Shown: piece by piece, positions 41,135-49,319 of the stretch
Layout: every line of letters starts with the position of its first letter
How positions within the stretch are numbered: position 1 is the stretch's first letter
Assembly (NCBI RefSeq): GCF_036375055.1
Contig: NZ_DASUSQ010000114.1
Coordinates: 1-64,000, forward strand
Source: Umezawaea sp036375055
GTDB taxonomy: Bacteria > Actinomycetota > Actinomycetes > Mycobacteriales > Pseudonocardiaceae
Reading direction: 5' to 3'
DNA length: 64,000 nt
Made by a program: the position numbers and the translations under genes
The notes under the pieces: model-generated
Database searches by the model: none
Told to the model about the DNA's origin: nothing
What the model saw: only the letters and a program-made list of their open reading frames with translations

Positions 41135-41575
41135 TCACCGCTGGGCGCGGCCGTAGGGGACGGCGTCGAGCAGCGTGACGCCGATGGTGCGGCCACCGGG
41201 GGCGCGGTAGGTGCGCCGGTCGCCGGGACGGGCGCCCGCGATGGCCGCGCCCAGCGGTGACTCCGGGGAGTAGACCTCGATCCCGCCGTGCTCGGCGGCG
41301 CGCATGCCCAGCAGGAACGTCTCGGTGTCGTCGACGTCGTCGTAGCGGACGGTGAGCACCATGCCGGGCTCGGCCACGCCGTCGTCCGGCGGGTCCTGGC
41401 CGACGACGGCCGTGGCGAGCAGCTCCCGGATCTCGCGCACGCGCTCCTCGCGCCGCCCGCGCGCCGCCGGGTCGTCGCGCGTCCGGGTGGTGCCCGCCGC
41501 GACCAGGTCGGCGAGTTCGGTCCGCAGCCGCTGGGCGGCTTCGGGGGTCAGCCAGACGGATCGGGTGCTGGTCAT
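41135..41575 (-). CDS. GreA/GreB-like elongation factor family protein
   Basis: This 146-residue protein has a short N-terminal helical hairpin (PEAAQRLRTELADLVAAG and RREERVREIRELLATA) and a C-terminal FKBP-like Gre domain with the family pattern SPLGAAIAGARPGDRRTYRAPG. The coiled-coil finger is shorter than in GreA, and the tip acidic pair is not clearly placed. It may thus act as a Gre-like RNA-polymerase secondary-channel factor, similar to Rnk or the mycobacterial Rv3788 type, rather than as a cleavage factor. The ATG lacks competing upstream starts. It is transcribed alone, with about 135 bases to the next minus-strand gene upstream. Confidence 0.82.
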   Translation of the reverse strand: MTSTRSVWLTPEAAQRLRTELADLVAAGTTRTRDDPAARGRREERVREIRELLATAVVGQDPPDDGVAEPGMVLTVRYDDVDDTETFLLGMRAAEHGGIEVYSPESPLGAAIAGARPGDRRTYRAPGGRTIGVTLLDAVPYGRAQR

Positions 41576-41710
41576 CGTGGTCCTCGTGGGTCGTGGTCGA
41601 ACGGGGGATGCCGTCAGGACGGCCGTGGAGGGGGTTGGGGGCCGCCCTGACGGCGGGGGTGTCCGTGGTGCCGGGACGGTTCGCGCCGGCCCCGCGGACG
41701 GGGTGGTGGC

Positions 41711-41890
41711 TCAGGGGTGGAGCGCGTCGGTGGAGCGCCTGCCGAGGAAGACCTCGACGTCGTGGGCGTACCCGGTGGCGATGCGGGTGAGGACGTCGCG
41801 CTGGACGCGCAGGAACGCGTTCTCCGCGCGCAGCCACACCAGCTCCCGGCGCTCCTCGTCGGTGAGCGGGGGGCTCGACGGGGTGTCCAC
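41711..41890 (-). CDS. Small 59-residue protein co-translated with the FAD oxidoreductase
   Basis: This very small protein starts at a GTG only 8 bases after the oxidoreductase stop, with the ribosome site GAGGGA overlapping that stop codon. Its centre, LTDEERRELVWLRAENAFLRV, is a heptad-like charged helix. It resembles the leucine-zipper end of IS3 OrfA transposase proteins but has no DNA-binding half and no neighbouring orfB. The arrangement suggests a translationally coupled partner or a domesticated zipper fragment. Function is unknown. Confidence 0.55.
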   Translation of the reverse strand: MDTPSSPPLTDEERRELVWLRAENAFLRVQRDVLTRIATGYAHDVEVFLGRRSTDALHP

Positions 41891-41898
41891 GGCGTCCC

Positions 41899-43158
41899 TC
41901 AGCGCAGGGGGTCGAAGGGCCGCAGCGCCTCGGGCTGCTTGCCGGTGGTGATCTGCTCGGCCAGCAGGCGCCCGGTGACCGGGCCGTGGGCCATCCCCCA
42001 CATGCCGTGCCCGCCCGCGACGTAGACGTTCGGGGCGCGCACCGCGCCGATCAGCGCCCGCCCGTCCGGCGTGACCGGGCGCGGGCCGACCCACACGTCG
42101 CCGCGCTCGTCCCAGCGCACGCCGTCGAGCAGGGGGCGGGCGGACGCGGTGACGGCGTCGAGCCGGGCGTGGACGCCGGGCGCGTCCGGGTCGCGGAACT
42201 CCATCGTGCCCGCCACGCGCAGGCCGTCCCGGTAGGGCGTGCACGCCACGCGCACGTCGGGCAGGTAGACCGGGCCGGGGACCGGGCGCTCCACGGGCAC
42301 GGTGAACGAGTACCCGCGACCCGCGCGGACCGGCACGCGCACGCCCCAGCGCCGCGCGAGCCGGGACAGCCACGCCCCGGTGGCCACCACCGCGACGTCG
42401 GCGGACACGGCGCCGCCGCCGCGCGGGTGGACCGTGACGCCCCCTGGGCGGGTGCGGACGTCGACCGCCTCGACCAGTCGGATGGTGGCGCCGCGCGCGA
42501 CCACCGACCGGGCCAGCGCCTGGACGAACGAGCCGGGGTCGAGGTAGCGCTGCCCGTCGATCCGGATGCCGGTGGTGAGGGCGGGCGAGGCCAGGGGGAC
42601 GTGCTCGCGGAGCTGGTCGCGGTCGAGTTCGGTGTGGTCGACCGCCTGCCCGGCGTCGGCCATCCGGCGCAGCTCCCGCAGCAGCCCCTCGGCCTGCCGG
42701 GCCGTCCGGAAGGCGGCGGTGATCGGCGCGTCGACGGTCGTGGCGTCGACGCCGTTGGCGGTGAGCACGTCGAACGCCTCGACGCACTCCTCGTTGAACG
42801 GCAGGTTGGCGCGCACGGCGCGGGTCCACGACGACCAGCGGCAGTTCCCGGCGAACCTCGCCAGGAACGCCCACAGCGCGGGGTCGGCCGTGAGCGGGAC
42901 GTGCAGGGGCGCCGTCCGGCTCAGCAGCGACGCGAGGCCGTAGCGCAGCACGGAGGGTTCGTTGAGCGGGATGGCCAGACCGGGTGCGACCCACCCGGCG
43001 TTGCCCCACGACGCGCCCGCCGCCACCGAGGTCCGGTCGACCACGGTCACGGCGACGCCGCGTTCCTGGAGGAACCACGCGGTCGACAGACCCACGATGC
43101 CCGCGCCGACCACGACCGCCGACCGCGGTCCGCCGTCGATGCGCCCGACGTCGGCCAT
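41899..43158 (-). CDS. D-amino-acid-dehydrogenase-like FAD oxidoreductase
   Basis: This 419-residue DAO/DadA-family enzyme has the N-terminal dinucleotide motif VVVGAGIVGLSTAWFLQERG, the substrate-region SWGNAGWVAPG typical of D-amino acid dehydrogenases, a central VVATGAWLS strand and the C-terminal FAD motif NVYVAGGHGMWGMAHGPVTG. It would oxidise a D-amino acid or related amine to the keto acid and ammonia. The ATG has GGAGG 5 bases upstream; further codons upstream are in frame but lie in the operator region. Two TGTCG-N5-CGACA palindromes precede it and a PucR regulator gene lies just upstream, the likely controller. A tiny coupled gene follows. Confidence 0.88.
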   Translation of the reverse strand: MADVGRIDGGPRSAVVVGAGIVGLSTAWFLQERGVAVTVVDRTSVAAGASWGNAGWVAPGLAIPLNEPSVLRYGLASLLSRTAPLHVPLTADPALWAFLARFAGNCRWSSWTRAVRANLPFNEECVEAFDVLTANGVDATTVDAPITAAFRTARQAEGLLRELRRMADAGQAVDHTELDRDQLREHVPLASPALTTGIRIDGQRYLDPGSFVQALARSVVARGATIRLVEAVDVRTRPGGVTVHPRGGGAVSADVAVVATGAWLSRLARRWGVRVPVRAGRGYSFTVPVERPVPGPVYLPDVRVACTPYRDGLRVAGTMEFRDPDAPGVHARLDAVTASARPLLDGVRWDERGDVWVGPRPVTPDGRALIGAVRAPNVYVAGGHGMWGMAHGPVTGRLLAEQITTGKQPEALRPFDPLR

Positions 43159-43224
43159 GACCACCTCCACCTGGACGAGTGCTGCTGACGAGCCCAGCTT
43201 CACCCGAGACGGCGCCCACCCCGT

Positions 43225-43239
43225 TGTCGGCCGCCGACA
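43225..43239. promoter_or_regulatory. Palindromic operator 1 (TGTCG-N5-CGACA)
   Basis: TGTCG-GCCGC-CGACA is a perfect inverted repeat; one further flanking base pair extends the dyad to 43224-43240. It lies 67 bases before the oxidoreductase ATG and matches a second copy 32 bases away. Confidence 0.6.
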
Positions 43240-43256
43240 ATCTCGACCCGTGGTGT

Positions 43257-43271
43257 TGTCGGGACTCGACA
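43257..43271. promoter_or_regulatory. Palindromic operator 2 (TGTCG-N5-CGACA)
   Basis: TGTCG-GGACT-CGACA repeats operator 1 exactly in its arms, with a centre-to-centre distance of 32 bp, about three helical turns. A dimeric pair of regulators, probably the adjacent PucR protein, could bind both on one DNA face. Confidence 0.6.
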
Positions 43272-43277
43272 GCCCGT

Positions 43278-43380
43278 GGGGTCAGCGATCCCCGGCCGCC
43301 GCCAAATCGATGATCATCGCGAGCCGCTTCCGGGCATCGTCGAGGTCGAGCGCGGCCACCTCGACCAACTTCCGCAACCC
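43278..43380 (-). repeat. Degenerate copy of the pucR 3-prime end
   Basis: This roughly 103-base stretch repeats 43410-43512, the end of the pucR gene including its stop codon, with only about nine differences. The copies are offset by 132 bp. It has no upstream coding sequence and is therefore either a partial tandem duplication or the last remnant of a lost second pucR-type gene. Confidence 0.75.
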
Positions 43381-43409
43381 GCGGCCTCACCGGGATTCAA
43401 CAACCCCAC

Positions 43410-43512
43410 CGGGTCAGCGATCCCCGGCCGCCGCCAGGTCGATGATCATCGCGAGCCGCTTCCGGGCATCGTCGAGGTCGAGCGCGGTCACCTCGGCCAT
43501 CTTCCGCAGCCG
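43410..43512 (-). repeat. Parent copy of the 103-bp direct repeat (end of pucR)
   Basis: This is the functional member of the direct repeat. It encodes the last helix of the PucR HTH domain (KMAEVTALDLDDARKRLAMI) and the stop. Its match lies at 43278-43380. Confidence 0.75.
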
Positions 43513-44961
43513 GTAGCGGACGGTGTTCTGGTGCACGCCGAGGCGTGCACCGGCCTCGACCGGGTCGCCCTGGGACTCCAGCCACGCTCGCAGCGTCGCG
43601 ACGTACTGGGTGGCGTGCTCGCCGTCGTGGCGGCGCAGCTCGGCGACCGGTCCGCGCGCCGGGGTCCGGCCCGTCCTGGCCGCCGCCCGCAACCGCTGGA
43701 GCAGGATGTCGTCCCACGACTCGTCGTAGGCCGGCGGTGCCGCGTCCGGCGGTCTCGCCTCGTGCAGCGCCAGGCACTCGTCGGCCTCCTGCCTGCTGGC
43801 GGGCAGGTCGGTGGCCGTGGCCGCGCCGCCGATGCCCGCCGTCACCACGACCTGCGCGGGCAGGGCGGCGTGCAGCTGGGACACCCACTCGCGCGCCGCG
43901 TCCACCCGGTCACCGGGCAGGATCGTGTAGAGGGTGTTGCCCGACAGCGTGCTGCGGCCCGGCCGCGACCAGCCGAACCCGGTCGTGGCGCGTTCGAAGG
44001 CCAGCAGCAGCGCGGCGTGCCGCTCGGCGCCGGTGCGCGCCCGGACCGCGACGACCCGCAGGTCGCTCTGCGGCAGGCCGAGCCTGCTGACCACGGTCGC
44101 GGCGTCCGCCGTCCCCTCCAGCAGCCGCATCGCCAGGTCCGACTCGACCTGGCGCTCCAGGTCGGCGCTGGCCCGCGAGCGCAGCAGGTGCAGCGCCACC
44201 GTGCGCGCTCCGTCGGCCAGCGCCGCGGACCGCACGCCGGTCAGCGGGCCGCCGCACGTCACCCACACCGACCCCAGCGGCTCCCTGCCCGCCCGCACCG
44301 CCACCACCGTGCGCCCGGTCAGCCCGTGCTCGTCGTCGCCCGCGACGAACAGCGGCTCGTCGGCGGCGGCCAGGTGCGCGAACACGCCTCGGGCCTCGAA
44401 CAGCTCCCGCAGCCGGTCCGGCGCCCGCCGTCCCAGGATCGTCTCCAGCCGGGCCCGGTCGGCGCCCTGCTGCGAGTCGGAGTACGCCAGCACTCGCGAG
44501 GACCGGTCCTCGATGGTCACCGCGCCGCCGACCGCGTCCGCCAGGCTGTCGGCCAGGGCGAAGAGGTCGGTCGGACCGCGACCGGCCTCGGTCTCCCTGC
44601 CCTCCAGCACCAGCCCGTAGACCACCCCGGCCAGCTGGCTCCACGACACGGCGGGCTGGACCAGCAGCACCGCGACGCCCGCCGCCTCGCCCGCGGCGAC
44701 CCCCTCGGCCTCCTCGGCCGTCGGGTCACCGCCCTCGCCGTGCACCAGGACCGCGCCCGCCCGTGCCGCCACCGCCCACTCCACGGCGGTGGCCACCGAG
44801 CCCGCGCCCACGGCCAGGAACACGTCGCCGTCGACCGCGCGGGCGTCGGTGGACTCGCGCAGCACCACCGTGCGCAGCTCGGTCGAGCGGGGCACCGGGC
44901 AGCACGCCAACCGCACCCCGTAGCCGCCGAGCACGTTCACCAGACGGTCCAACCTGATCAT
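43414..44961 (-). CDS. PucR-family transcriptional regulator
   Basis: This 515-residue regulator has an N-terminal PucR-type sensor domain (about 1-125, including ESTDARAVDGDVFLAVG), a GAF-like middle section (ADAVGGAVTIEDRSSRVLAYS), a GGDEF-like CdaR domain, and a C-terminal HTH (AGARLGVHQNTVRYRLRKM) near residue 474. The family controls purine, amino-acid or osmolyte use. The ATG was chosen because GAGGGG stands 5 bases upstream; a GTG two codons earlier overlaps that site. It is upstream of the D-amino-acid-dehydrogenase-like gene on the same strand and divergent from an arginase-family gene, so nitrogen-compound catabolism is its likely theme. Confidence 0.9.
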   Translation of the reverse strand: MIRLDRLVNVLGGYGVRLACCPVPRSTELRTVVLRESTDARAVDGDVFLAVGAGSVATAVEWAVAARAGAVLVHGEGGDPTAEEAEGVAAGEAAGVAVLLVQPAVSWSQLAGVVYGLVLEGRETEAGRGPTDLFALADSLADAVGGAVTIEDRSSRVLAYSDSQQGADRARLETILGRRAPDRLRELFEARGVFAHLAAADEPLFVAGDDEHGLTGRTVVAVRAGREPLGSVWVTCGGPLTGVRSAALADGARTVALHLLRSRASADLERQVESDLAMRLLEGTADAATVVSRLGLPQSDLRVVAVRARTGAERHAALLLAFERATTGFGWSRPGRSTLSGNTLYTILPGDRVDAAREWVSQLHAALPAQVVVTAGIGGAATATDLPASRQEADECLALHEARPPDAAPPAYDESWDDILLQRLRAAARTGRTPARGPVAELRRHDGEHATQYVATLRAWLESQGDPVEAGARLGVHQNTVRYRLRKMAEVTALDLDDARKRLAMIIDLAAAGDR

Positions 44962-45014
44962 CAGCACCCCTCACGCCGACCGCCCACCGGCCCTCGCGCC
45001 CCTATCCTGGGCCC

Positions 45015-45779
45015 ATGACCATCGTCGTGCCCTACCACCAGGACGAGCGGCTGCCGAAGGACGTGCTCCCCCTGCCCGGCCCGACGGACGTCGTCGAGGT
45101 CGACTTCCCCGAGGGTGACGTCTGGACCCGCCTGGTGGCCCTGTTCGACGTCGTCGCGGACCGGGTGGCAACCCGGCTCGACGCGCCAGGGGCAGGCACG
45201 CCGGTGGTGGTGTCCGGGGACTGCCTGACCGCGAGCGCGACGATCACCGGCGCGCAGCGCGCGGGCCTGGACCCGTCGGTGGTCTGGTTCGACGCGCACG
45301 GCGACGTGCACACCCGGCTCACCTCGACCTCGGGCTACCTCGGCGGCATGGCGCTGCGGCTGGTGCTGGGCGCCCACGAGGACCAGCTGGCCGCGCCGCT
45401 GGGGCTCAGGCCGCTGCCCGAGCACAGGGCGGTGCTGGTGGACGCGCGCGACCTCGACCCCGCCGAGGCCGACTACCTCGCGGCGGGCGAGGTCCGGCAC
45501 TGCGGCGTCGAGGAGCTCCGGGCCCCGCTGCTCCCCGACGGGCCGCTCGTGCTGCACGTCGACCTGGACGTGATCACCGCCGACGAACTGCCCGGCATGC
45601 TCTTCCCGGTTCCGGGCGGCCCCACCCGACGAGCCGTGCTCGACGCCGTGCGCCGCGTGCTGGCGACCGGCCGCGTGGTCGCGGTGGACATCGCCTGCCC
45701 CTGGCACCCGGCCCGTGACGAGCGGGAGACCGCCACGAGGACAGGTCTGCTCGCCGAACTCCTGGCCGCGGCGGGCTGA
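45015..45779 (+). CDS. Arginase/agmatinase-family hydrolase (variant metal site)
   Basis: This 254-residue ureohydrolase-fold protein retains WFDAHGDVHT (the Asp-His-Asp metal cluster) and LHVDLDV (a second Asp pair), but the first ligand motif GGDHS is SGDCLTA, with Cys replacing the His. That Cys variant occurs in a recognisable subgroup of arginase-like proteins whose substrates are not settled. The DxDxxDP loop is also altered to DLDVITADELPG. It may hydrolyse a guanidino or amidino compound. It is divergent from pucR with only 53 bases between their starts, which contain TATCCT as a possible -10. Co-regulation by PucR is plausible. Confidence 0.85.
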   Translation: MTIVVPYHQDERLPKDVLPLPGPTDVVEVDFPEGDVWTRLVALFDVVADRVATRLDAPGAGTPVVVSGDCLTASATITGAQRAGLDPSVVWFDAHGDVHTRLTSTSGYLGGMALRLVLGAHEDQLAAPLGLRPLPEHRAVLVDARDLDPAEADYLAAGEVRHCGVEELRAPLLPDGPLVLHVDLDVITADELPGMLFPVPGGPTRRAVLDAVRRVLATGRVVAVDIACPWHPARDERETATRTGLLAELLAAAG

Positions 45780-45833
45780 GGCGCTCCGCGCACTGTCCAC
45801 AGTGGCCGATCGGCGCGGCCGGGCCAGGTCCGC

Positions 45834-46568
45834 TCAGGACACGGCTGGCGGGTGTTCGCCGGAGGGGACGACCTGGCGCGGGGGCTGGCGGGAGCCGAGG
45901 AGGCCGTCGATGAGGACGTCGAACGCCCAGTCGGTCCTGGACTCGCCGTCGCCGGACAGGAGGTCGGCGCCGATGCGGGCGACGTGGGGGAAGCGGGTGG
46001 CGTCCGCGTCCGCGATGCGCGTCGCCAGTTGGGCCATGTCGTCGCCCCGGCGCGGGGACGACGTCCGGCCGCTCTGCTCCACCGCGACCGCGGTCGGGTG
46101 CAGCATCAGCAGGTCGACGCCCCACGCGGCGACCCGGTCCGACACCCCGCCCTCGACGAGCAGGCCGAGGACGGCGTTCGCGAGCGCCAGGTAGTTCGGT
46201 CCGCTGGGCTGGGTGGACAGGGCCATCCTGGCGATCTCGGGGTGCGACGTCAGCACGCGGCCGTACGCGGTCAGCAGGGCCTTCAACCGGTCCCGCCACG
46301 GCCCGTCGGCGGGGAGGTCCTCCGTGACGGGCGCCAGCAGCGAGTCGAGGATCTGCGTGTGCAGGTCCTCGGTGTTGCGGACGTAGACGTACAGCGAGGC
46401 CGCCCCGGTGTCGAGCGCGGCGGCGATGCGCCGCATCGTCACCTTGCCCAGGCCCTCGTCCCGCATGATCACCAACGCGGCGTCGATGATCCCCTGCCTG
46501 CTCAGCGCGGGTTTCGCCGGGCGGTCCCGCCTGCTGACGGGAGCCTTGGCACGGCCGTGGGGGGTCAC
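45834..46568 (-). CDS. TetR-family transcriptional regulator
   Basis: This 244-residue regulator has the HTH at about 25-70 (GIIDAALVIMRDEGLGKVTM, then RRIAAALDTGAASLYVYV) and a TetR_C_1-like ligand domain typical of tetracycline-repressor relatives. The GTG start sits 15 bases downstream of a perfect palindrome that is probably its own operator. It is the last gene of the long minus-strand catabolic block, 82 bases after the aldehyde dehydrogenase gene. It may be autonomous or regulate that block along with the IclR protein. The effector is unknown. Confidence 0.88.
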   Translation of the reverse strand: MTPHGRAKAPVSRRDRPAKPALSRQGIIDAALVIMRDEGLGKVTMRRIAAALDTGAASLYVYVRNTEDLHTQILDSLLAPVTEDLPADGPWRDRLKALLTAYGRVLTSHPEIARMALSTQPSGPNYLALANAVLGLLVEGGVSDRVAAWGVDLLMLHPTAVAVEQSGRTSSPRRGDDMAQLATRIADADATRFPHVARIGADLLSGDGESRTDWAFDVLIDGLLGSRQPPRQVVPSGEHPPAVS

Positions 46569-46582
46569 GCGCCGAACGTATC

Positions 46583-46596
46583 ACGAACACGTTCGT
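46583..46596. promoter_or_regulatory. TetR autoregulatory operator
   Basis: ACGAAC-AC-GTTCGT is a perfect inverted repeat lying 15 bases upstream of the TetR GTG. A longer overlapping dyad, CGAACGT...ACGTTCG, spans 46573-46595. Confidence 0.6.
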
Positions 46597-46650
46597 CACG
46601 AACTGCCGCGCACGGGGGTCCGGCGGCCGCGCGGCCGCCGGACCTCCGGG

Positions 46651-48078
46651 TCACGCGCTCAGCGCGATGTACTTCTCCTCCAGGAACTCCAGGATGCCGT
46701 CCGAACTCCCCTCCCGGCCGAGCCCGCTCTGCTTCACCCCGCCGAACGGCGCGGCCGGGTCGCTCACGACCCCGCGGTTCACCGCGACCATGCCCGCCTC
46801 CAGCCGCCGGGCGACGGCGACGGCCTCCGCCTCCTCGCCGAACACGTAGGCCATCAGGCCGTAGATGGTGTCGTTCGCCATCCGCACCACCTCGTCGACG
46901 TCGTCGTACGGCACGACCGCCACGACGGGCCCGAAGATCTCCACCGCGTTGATCGACGACCCGTGCCGCACGCCGGTGAGGAGGGTGACGTCGTAGAACG
47001 CGCCCTTCTCCGACGAGGTGCCGCCGTGCACGAGCGTCGCGCCCTCCGCGACGGCGGTGTCGACGATCGCCGCGACCTTGTCGCGCTCGGAGGTCGAGAC
47101 GAGCGCGCCGACCTGCCGCGAGCGGTCGAGGCCGGGACCGACCGACAGCGCCGCCAGTTCGGCGGTCATCCGCTCGACGAACTCGTCGTGCCGCGAGCTG
47201 TGGACGTAGACGCGGTTGGCCGCGGTGCACGCCGCGCCGCCGTTGCGCATCTTCGCCGTCAGCGCCCCCTCGATCGTGACGTCCATGTCGGCGCCGGGGA
47301 GCACGATCAGCGGCGCGTTCCCGCCGAGTTCCATGGAGGCGCTCACCACGCTGTCGGCGCACGCGTGCAGCAGGTCCCGCCCGACCTCGGTAGACCCGGT
47401 GAACGAGAGCTTGCGCACCTCCGGCCGGTTGATCATCTTGGCCACGAGCGGCCCGGTCGGCACCGGCGTCACCAGGTTCACGACGCCGTTCGGGACGCCG
47501 ACGCGCCGCAGCACCTCGACCACGTACGCCGCCGTCAGCGGGGTTTCCCGCGCGGGCTTGAGGATCGTCGTGCACCCGGCGGCCAGCGCGGGGGCGAGCT
47601 TGCGCGTCGCCATCGCGGCCGGGAAGTTCCACGGGGTGATCAGCAGCGCGACGCCGATGGGCTGCCGGTCGACGATGATGCGCTTGTCCCCCGCCGGTGA
47701 GAGGCGGTACTCACCGGGGATCCGCACGGCCTCCTCGGCGAACCAGCGGAAGAACTCCTTGGCGTAGCCCGCCTCCCCGATGGCGTCGGCCCAGGACTTC
47801 CCGTTCTCGCGCACGATGATCTCGGCGAACTGCTCGACCTCGGCGGTGAGCACCTCGTAGGCGGCGCGGAGCAGTTCGCCCCGCTCGCGCGGCGCGGTGG
47901 CGGCCCAGCCCTCCTGCGCGGCGGCGGCGGCGTCGACCGCGGCCATGCAGTCGGCCTCGGTGGCGGCGGCGAAGCTCGTGATCACGGTCAGGTCGGACGG
48001 GTCGACCACGTCGAAGCGCTCACCACCGCCGCCGGGCCGCCACGCGCCGTCGATGAAGAGGTCGGCGAGGTAGGTCAT
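46651..48078 (-). CDS. NAD(P)-dependent aldehyde dehydrogenase (succinate-semialdehyde type)
   Basis: This 475-residue ALDH has the catalytic Glu in MELGGNAPLIV, the nucleophilic Cys in NGGAACTAANR, the cofactor motif FTGSTEVGR, and the closing PFGGVKQSGLGREG. The overall pattern, including ITPWNFPAAMATRKLAPALAAG, is that of succinate-semialdehyde or glutarate-semialdehyde dehydrogenases. It would oxidise the aldehyde set free by the aldolase or alcohol dehydrogenase in this cluster. The ATG overlaps the iron alcohol dehydrogenase stop by 4 bases, so the two are translated together. Confidence 0.93.
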   Translation of the reverse strand: MTYLADLFIDGAWRPGGGGERFDVVDPSDLTVITSFAAATEADCMAAVDAAAAAQEGWAATAPRERGELLRAAYEVLTAEVEQFAEIIVRENGKSWADAIGEAGYAKEFFRWFAEEAVRIPGEYRLSPAGDKRIIVDRQPIGVALLITPWNFPAAMATRKLAPALAAGCTTILKPARETPLTAAYVVEVLRRVGVPNGVVNLVTPVPTGPLVAKMINRPEVRKLSFTGSTEVGRDLLHACADSVVSASMELGGNAPLIVLPGADMDVTIEGALTAKMRNGGAACTAANRVYVHSSRHDEFVERMTAELAALSVGPGLDRSRQVGALVSTSERDKVAAIVDTAVAEGATLVHGGTSSEKGAFYDVTLLTGVRHGSSINAVEIFGPVVAVVPYDDVDEVVRMANDTIYGLMAYVFGEEAEAVAVARRLEAGMVAVNRGVVSDPAAPFGGVKQSGLGREGSSDGILEFLEEKYIALSA

Positions 48079-49307
48079 GGGTCGCTCCGTTCCGTGAGGC
48101 TGCCGGCGTAGGCGTGGTCGAGGATGTCGAGCAGCTGCTCGGGAGGTGCCGGGATCGGGGCGATGGCGATCAGCCGCGCCGACCGCGACGCCAGCTCGGC
48201 GAGCTGCGGCAGCTGCTGCCGGGTGACGCCGATGTCCCGGAGCGAGGCGGGCACGCCGATCGCGCGGTTGAGCGCGACGATCGAGGAGATGGCGTCCCGA
48301 GCCCGGCCGTCCGCGGTGGAGGCGGTGGACCCGAGCGCCCCGCCGACCGCGGCGATCCGCTCGGCGGCCCCGGCGTCGGCGAGGCACGCCCGCAGCACGT
48401 ACGGCAGCAGCAGGCCGGTCCCGAGCCCGTGCGGCGTCTTGGTGGCGGCGCCGACCGGGTACTGGAGGGCGTGCGAGAGGTGCGTTCCGGTGGCCCCGAA
48501 CGACACCCCCGCCAGGAGGCTGCCGAAGGCGACCTCCTCGCGGGCGCCGCGGTCGCCCGGCTCGTCGACCACCACCGGCAGGGACGTCCCGAGCAGTTCC
48601 ACCGCGCGCAGCGCCAGGACGTCGGAGAACGCGTTGCGGCCGGTGAAGACGGGGAGCGTGCCGTCCCACGACGGCGCGAACCGCACGGCGGTGAACGACT
48701 CGACGGCGTGCACGAGGGCGTCGATGCCCGCGAACGCCGTCACGCTCCTCGGGGCGCCCAGGGTGAACTCGGGGTCGACGATCGCGGTGGTGGGGATCAG
48801 GTGCGGGCTGGAGATCCCCACCTTCATCTCCCGCTCGGGGTCGGACACCACGGCCACCGGGGTGACCTCCGACCCCGTCCCCGCGGTCGTCGGGACGGCG
48901 ACCAGGGGCAGGGACGGCCCCGGCACCAGGTTCTCCCCGTAGTAGCGGCTCAACGGGCCGCCGTGCACGGCCAGCAGCGCGACCAGCTTCGCGGCGTCCA
49001 GGGCGCTGCCGCCGCCGACGGCGAGGACGACGTCGGGCCGGTGCTCCCGCGCGAACGCCGCCGCGGCCTCCAGCGACGCGGTGGGCAGCTCCGGCTGGAC
49101 GTCGCTGTGCACGGCGACGTCGAACCCGTCGCCCCGGAGCCGGGTGAGCACCTCCTCGAAGAGGGTCGACCCGATCAGGAACGGGTCGACGACCGCGAGC
49201 ACCCGGCGACCGCTCAGGCCGAGCACCTCGCTCAGCTGCTCGCGCGTCCCGTAGCCGAAGTGGACGCGGGTCGGGAGCCGGAGCGTCCCGGTCATGACGT
49301 CGTTCAT
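48075..49307 (-). CDS. Iron-containing (type III) alcohol dehydrogenase
   Basis: This 410-residue Fe-ADH has the NAD motif VLAVGGGSALDAAK, VPTTAGTGSEVT, and the metal-binding residues in FAGIDALVHAVES, GTHLSHALQYPVG and TPHGLGTGLLLPY. Relatives reduce lactaldehyde, maleylacetate or succinate semialdehyde, or act as hydroxyacid-oxoacid transhydrogenases. The ATG has AGGAGA 6 bases upstream. It lies between the cyclase-family gene (12 bases upstream) and the aldehyde dehydrogenase gene (4-base overlap). That position suggests conversion of a C4-C5 hydroxy acid to a semialdehyde, which the next enzyme oxidises. Confidence 0.9.
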   Translation of the reverse strand: MNDVMTGTLRLPTRVHFGYGTREQLSEVLGLSGRRVLAVVDPFLIGSTLFEEVLTRLRGDGFDVAVHSDVQPELPTASLEAAAAFAREHRPDVVLAVGGGSALDAAKLVALLAVHGGPLSRYYGENLVPGPSLPLVAVPTTAGTGSEVTPVAVVSDPEREMKVGISSPHLIPTTAIVDPEFTLGAPRSVTAFAGIDALVHAVESFTAVRFAPSWDGTLPVFTGRNAFSDVLALRAVELLGTSLPVVVDEPGDRGAREEVAFGSLLAGVSFGATGTHLSHALQYPVGAATKTPHGLGTGLLLPYVLRACLADAGAAERIAAVGGALGSTASTADGRARDAISSIVALNRAIGVPASLRDIGVTRQQLPQLAELASRSARLIAIAPIPAPPEQLLDILDHAYAGSLTERSDP

Positions 49308-49319
49308 CGTTCTCCTGCC

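Noticed and set aside
41711..41890. Insertion-sequence remnant (IS3 OrfA)
   Set aside because: Only the zipper-like helix resembles OrfA; there are no terminal inverted repeats, target duplications or orfB nearby.
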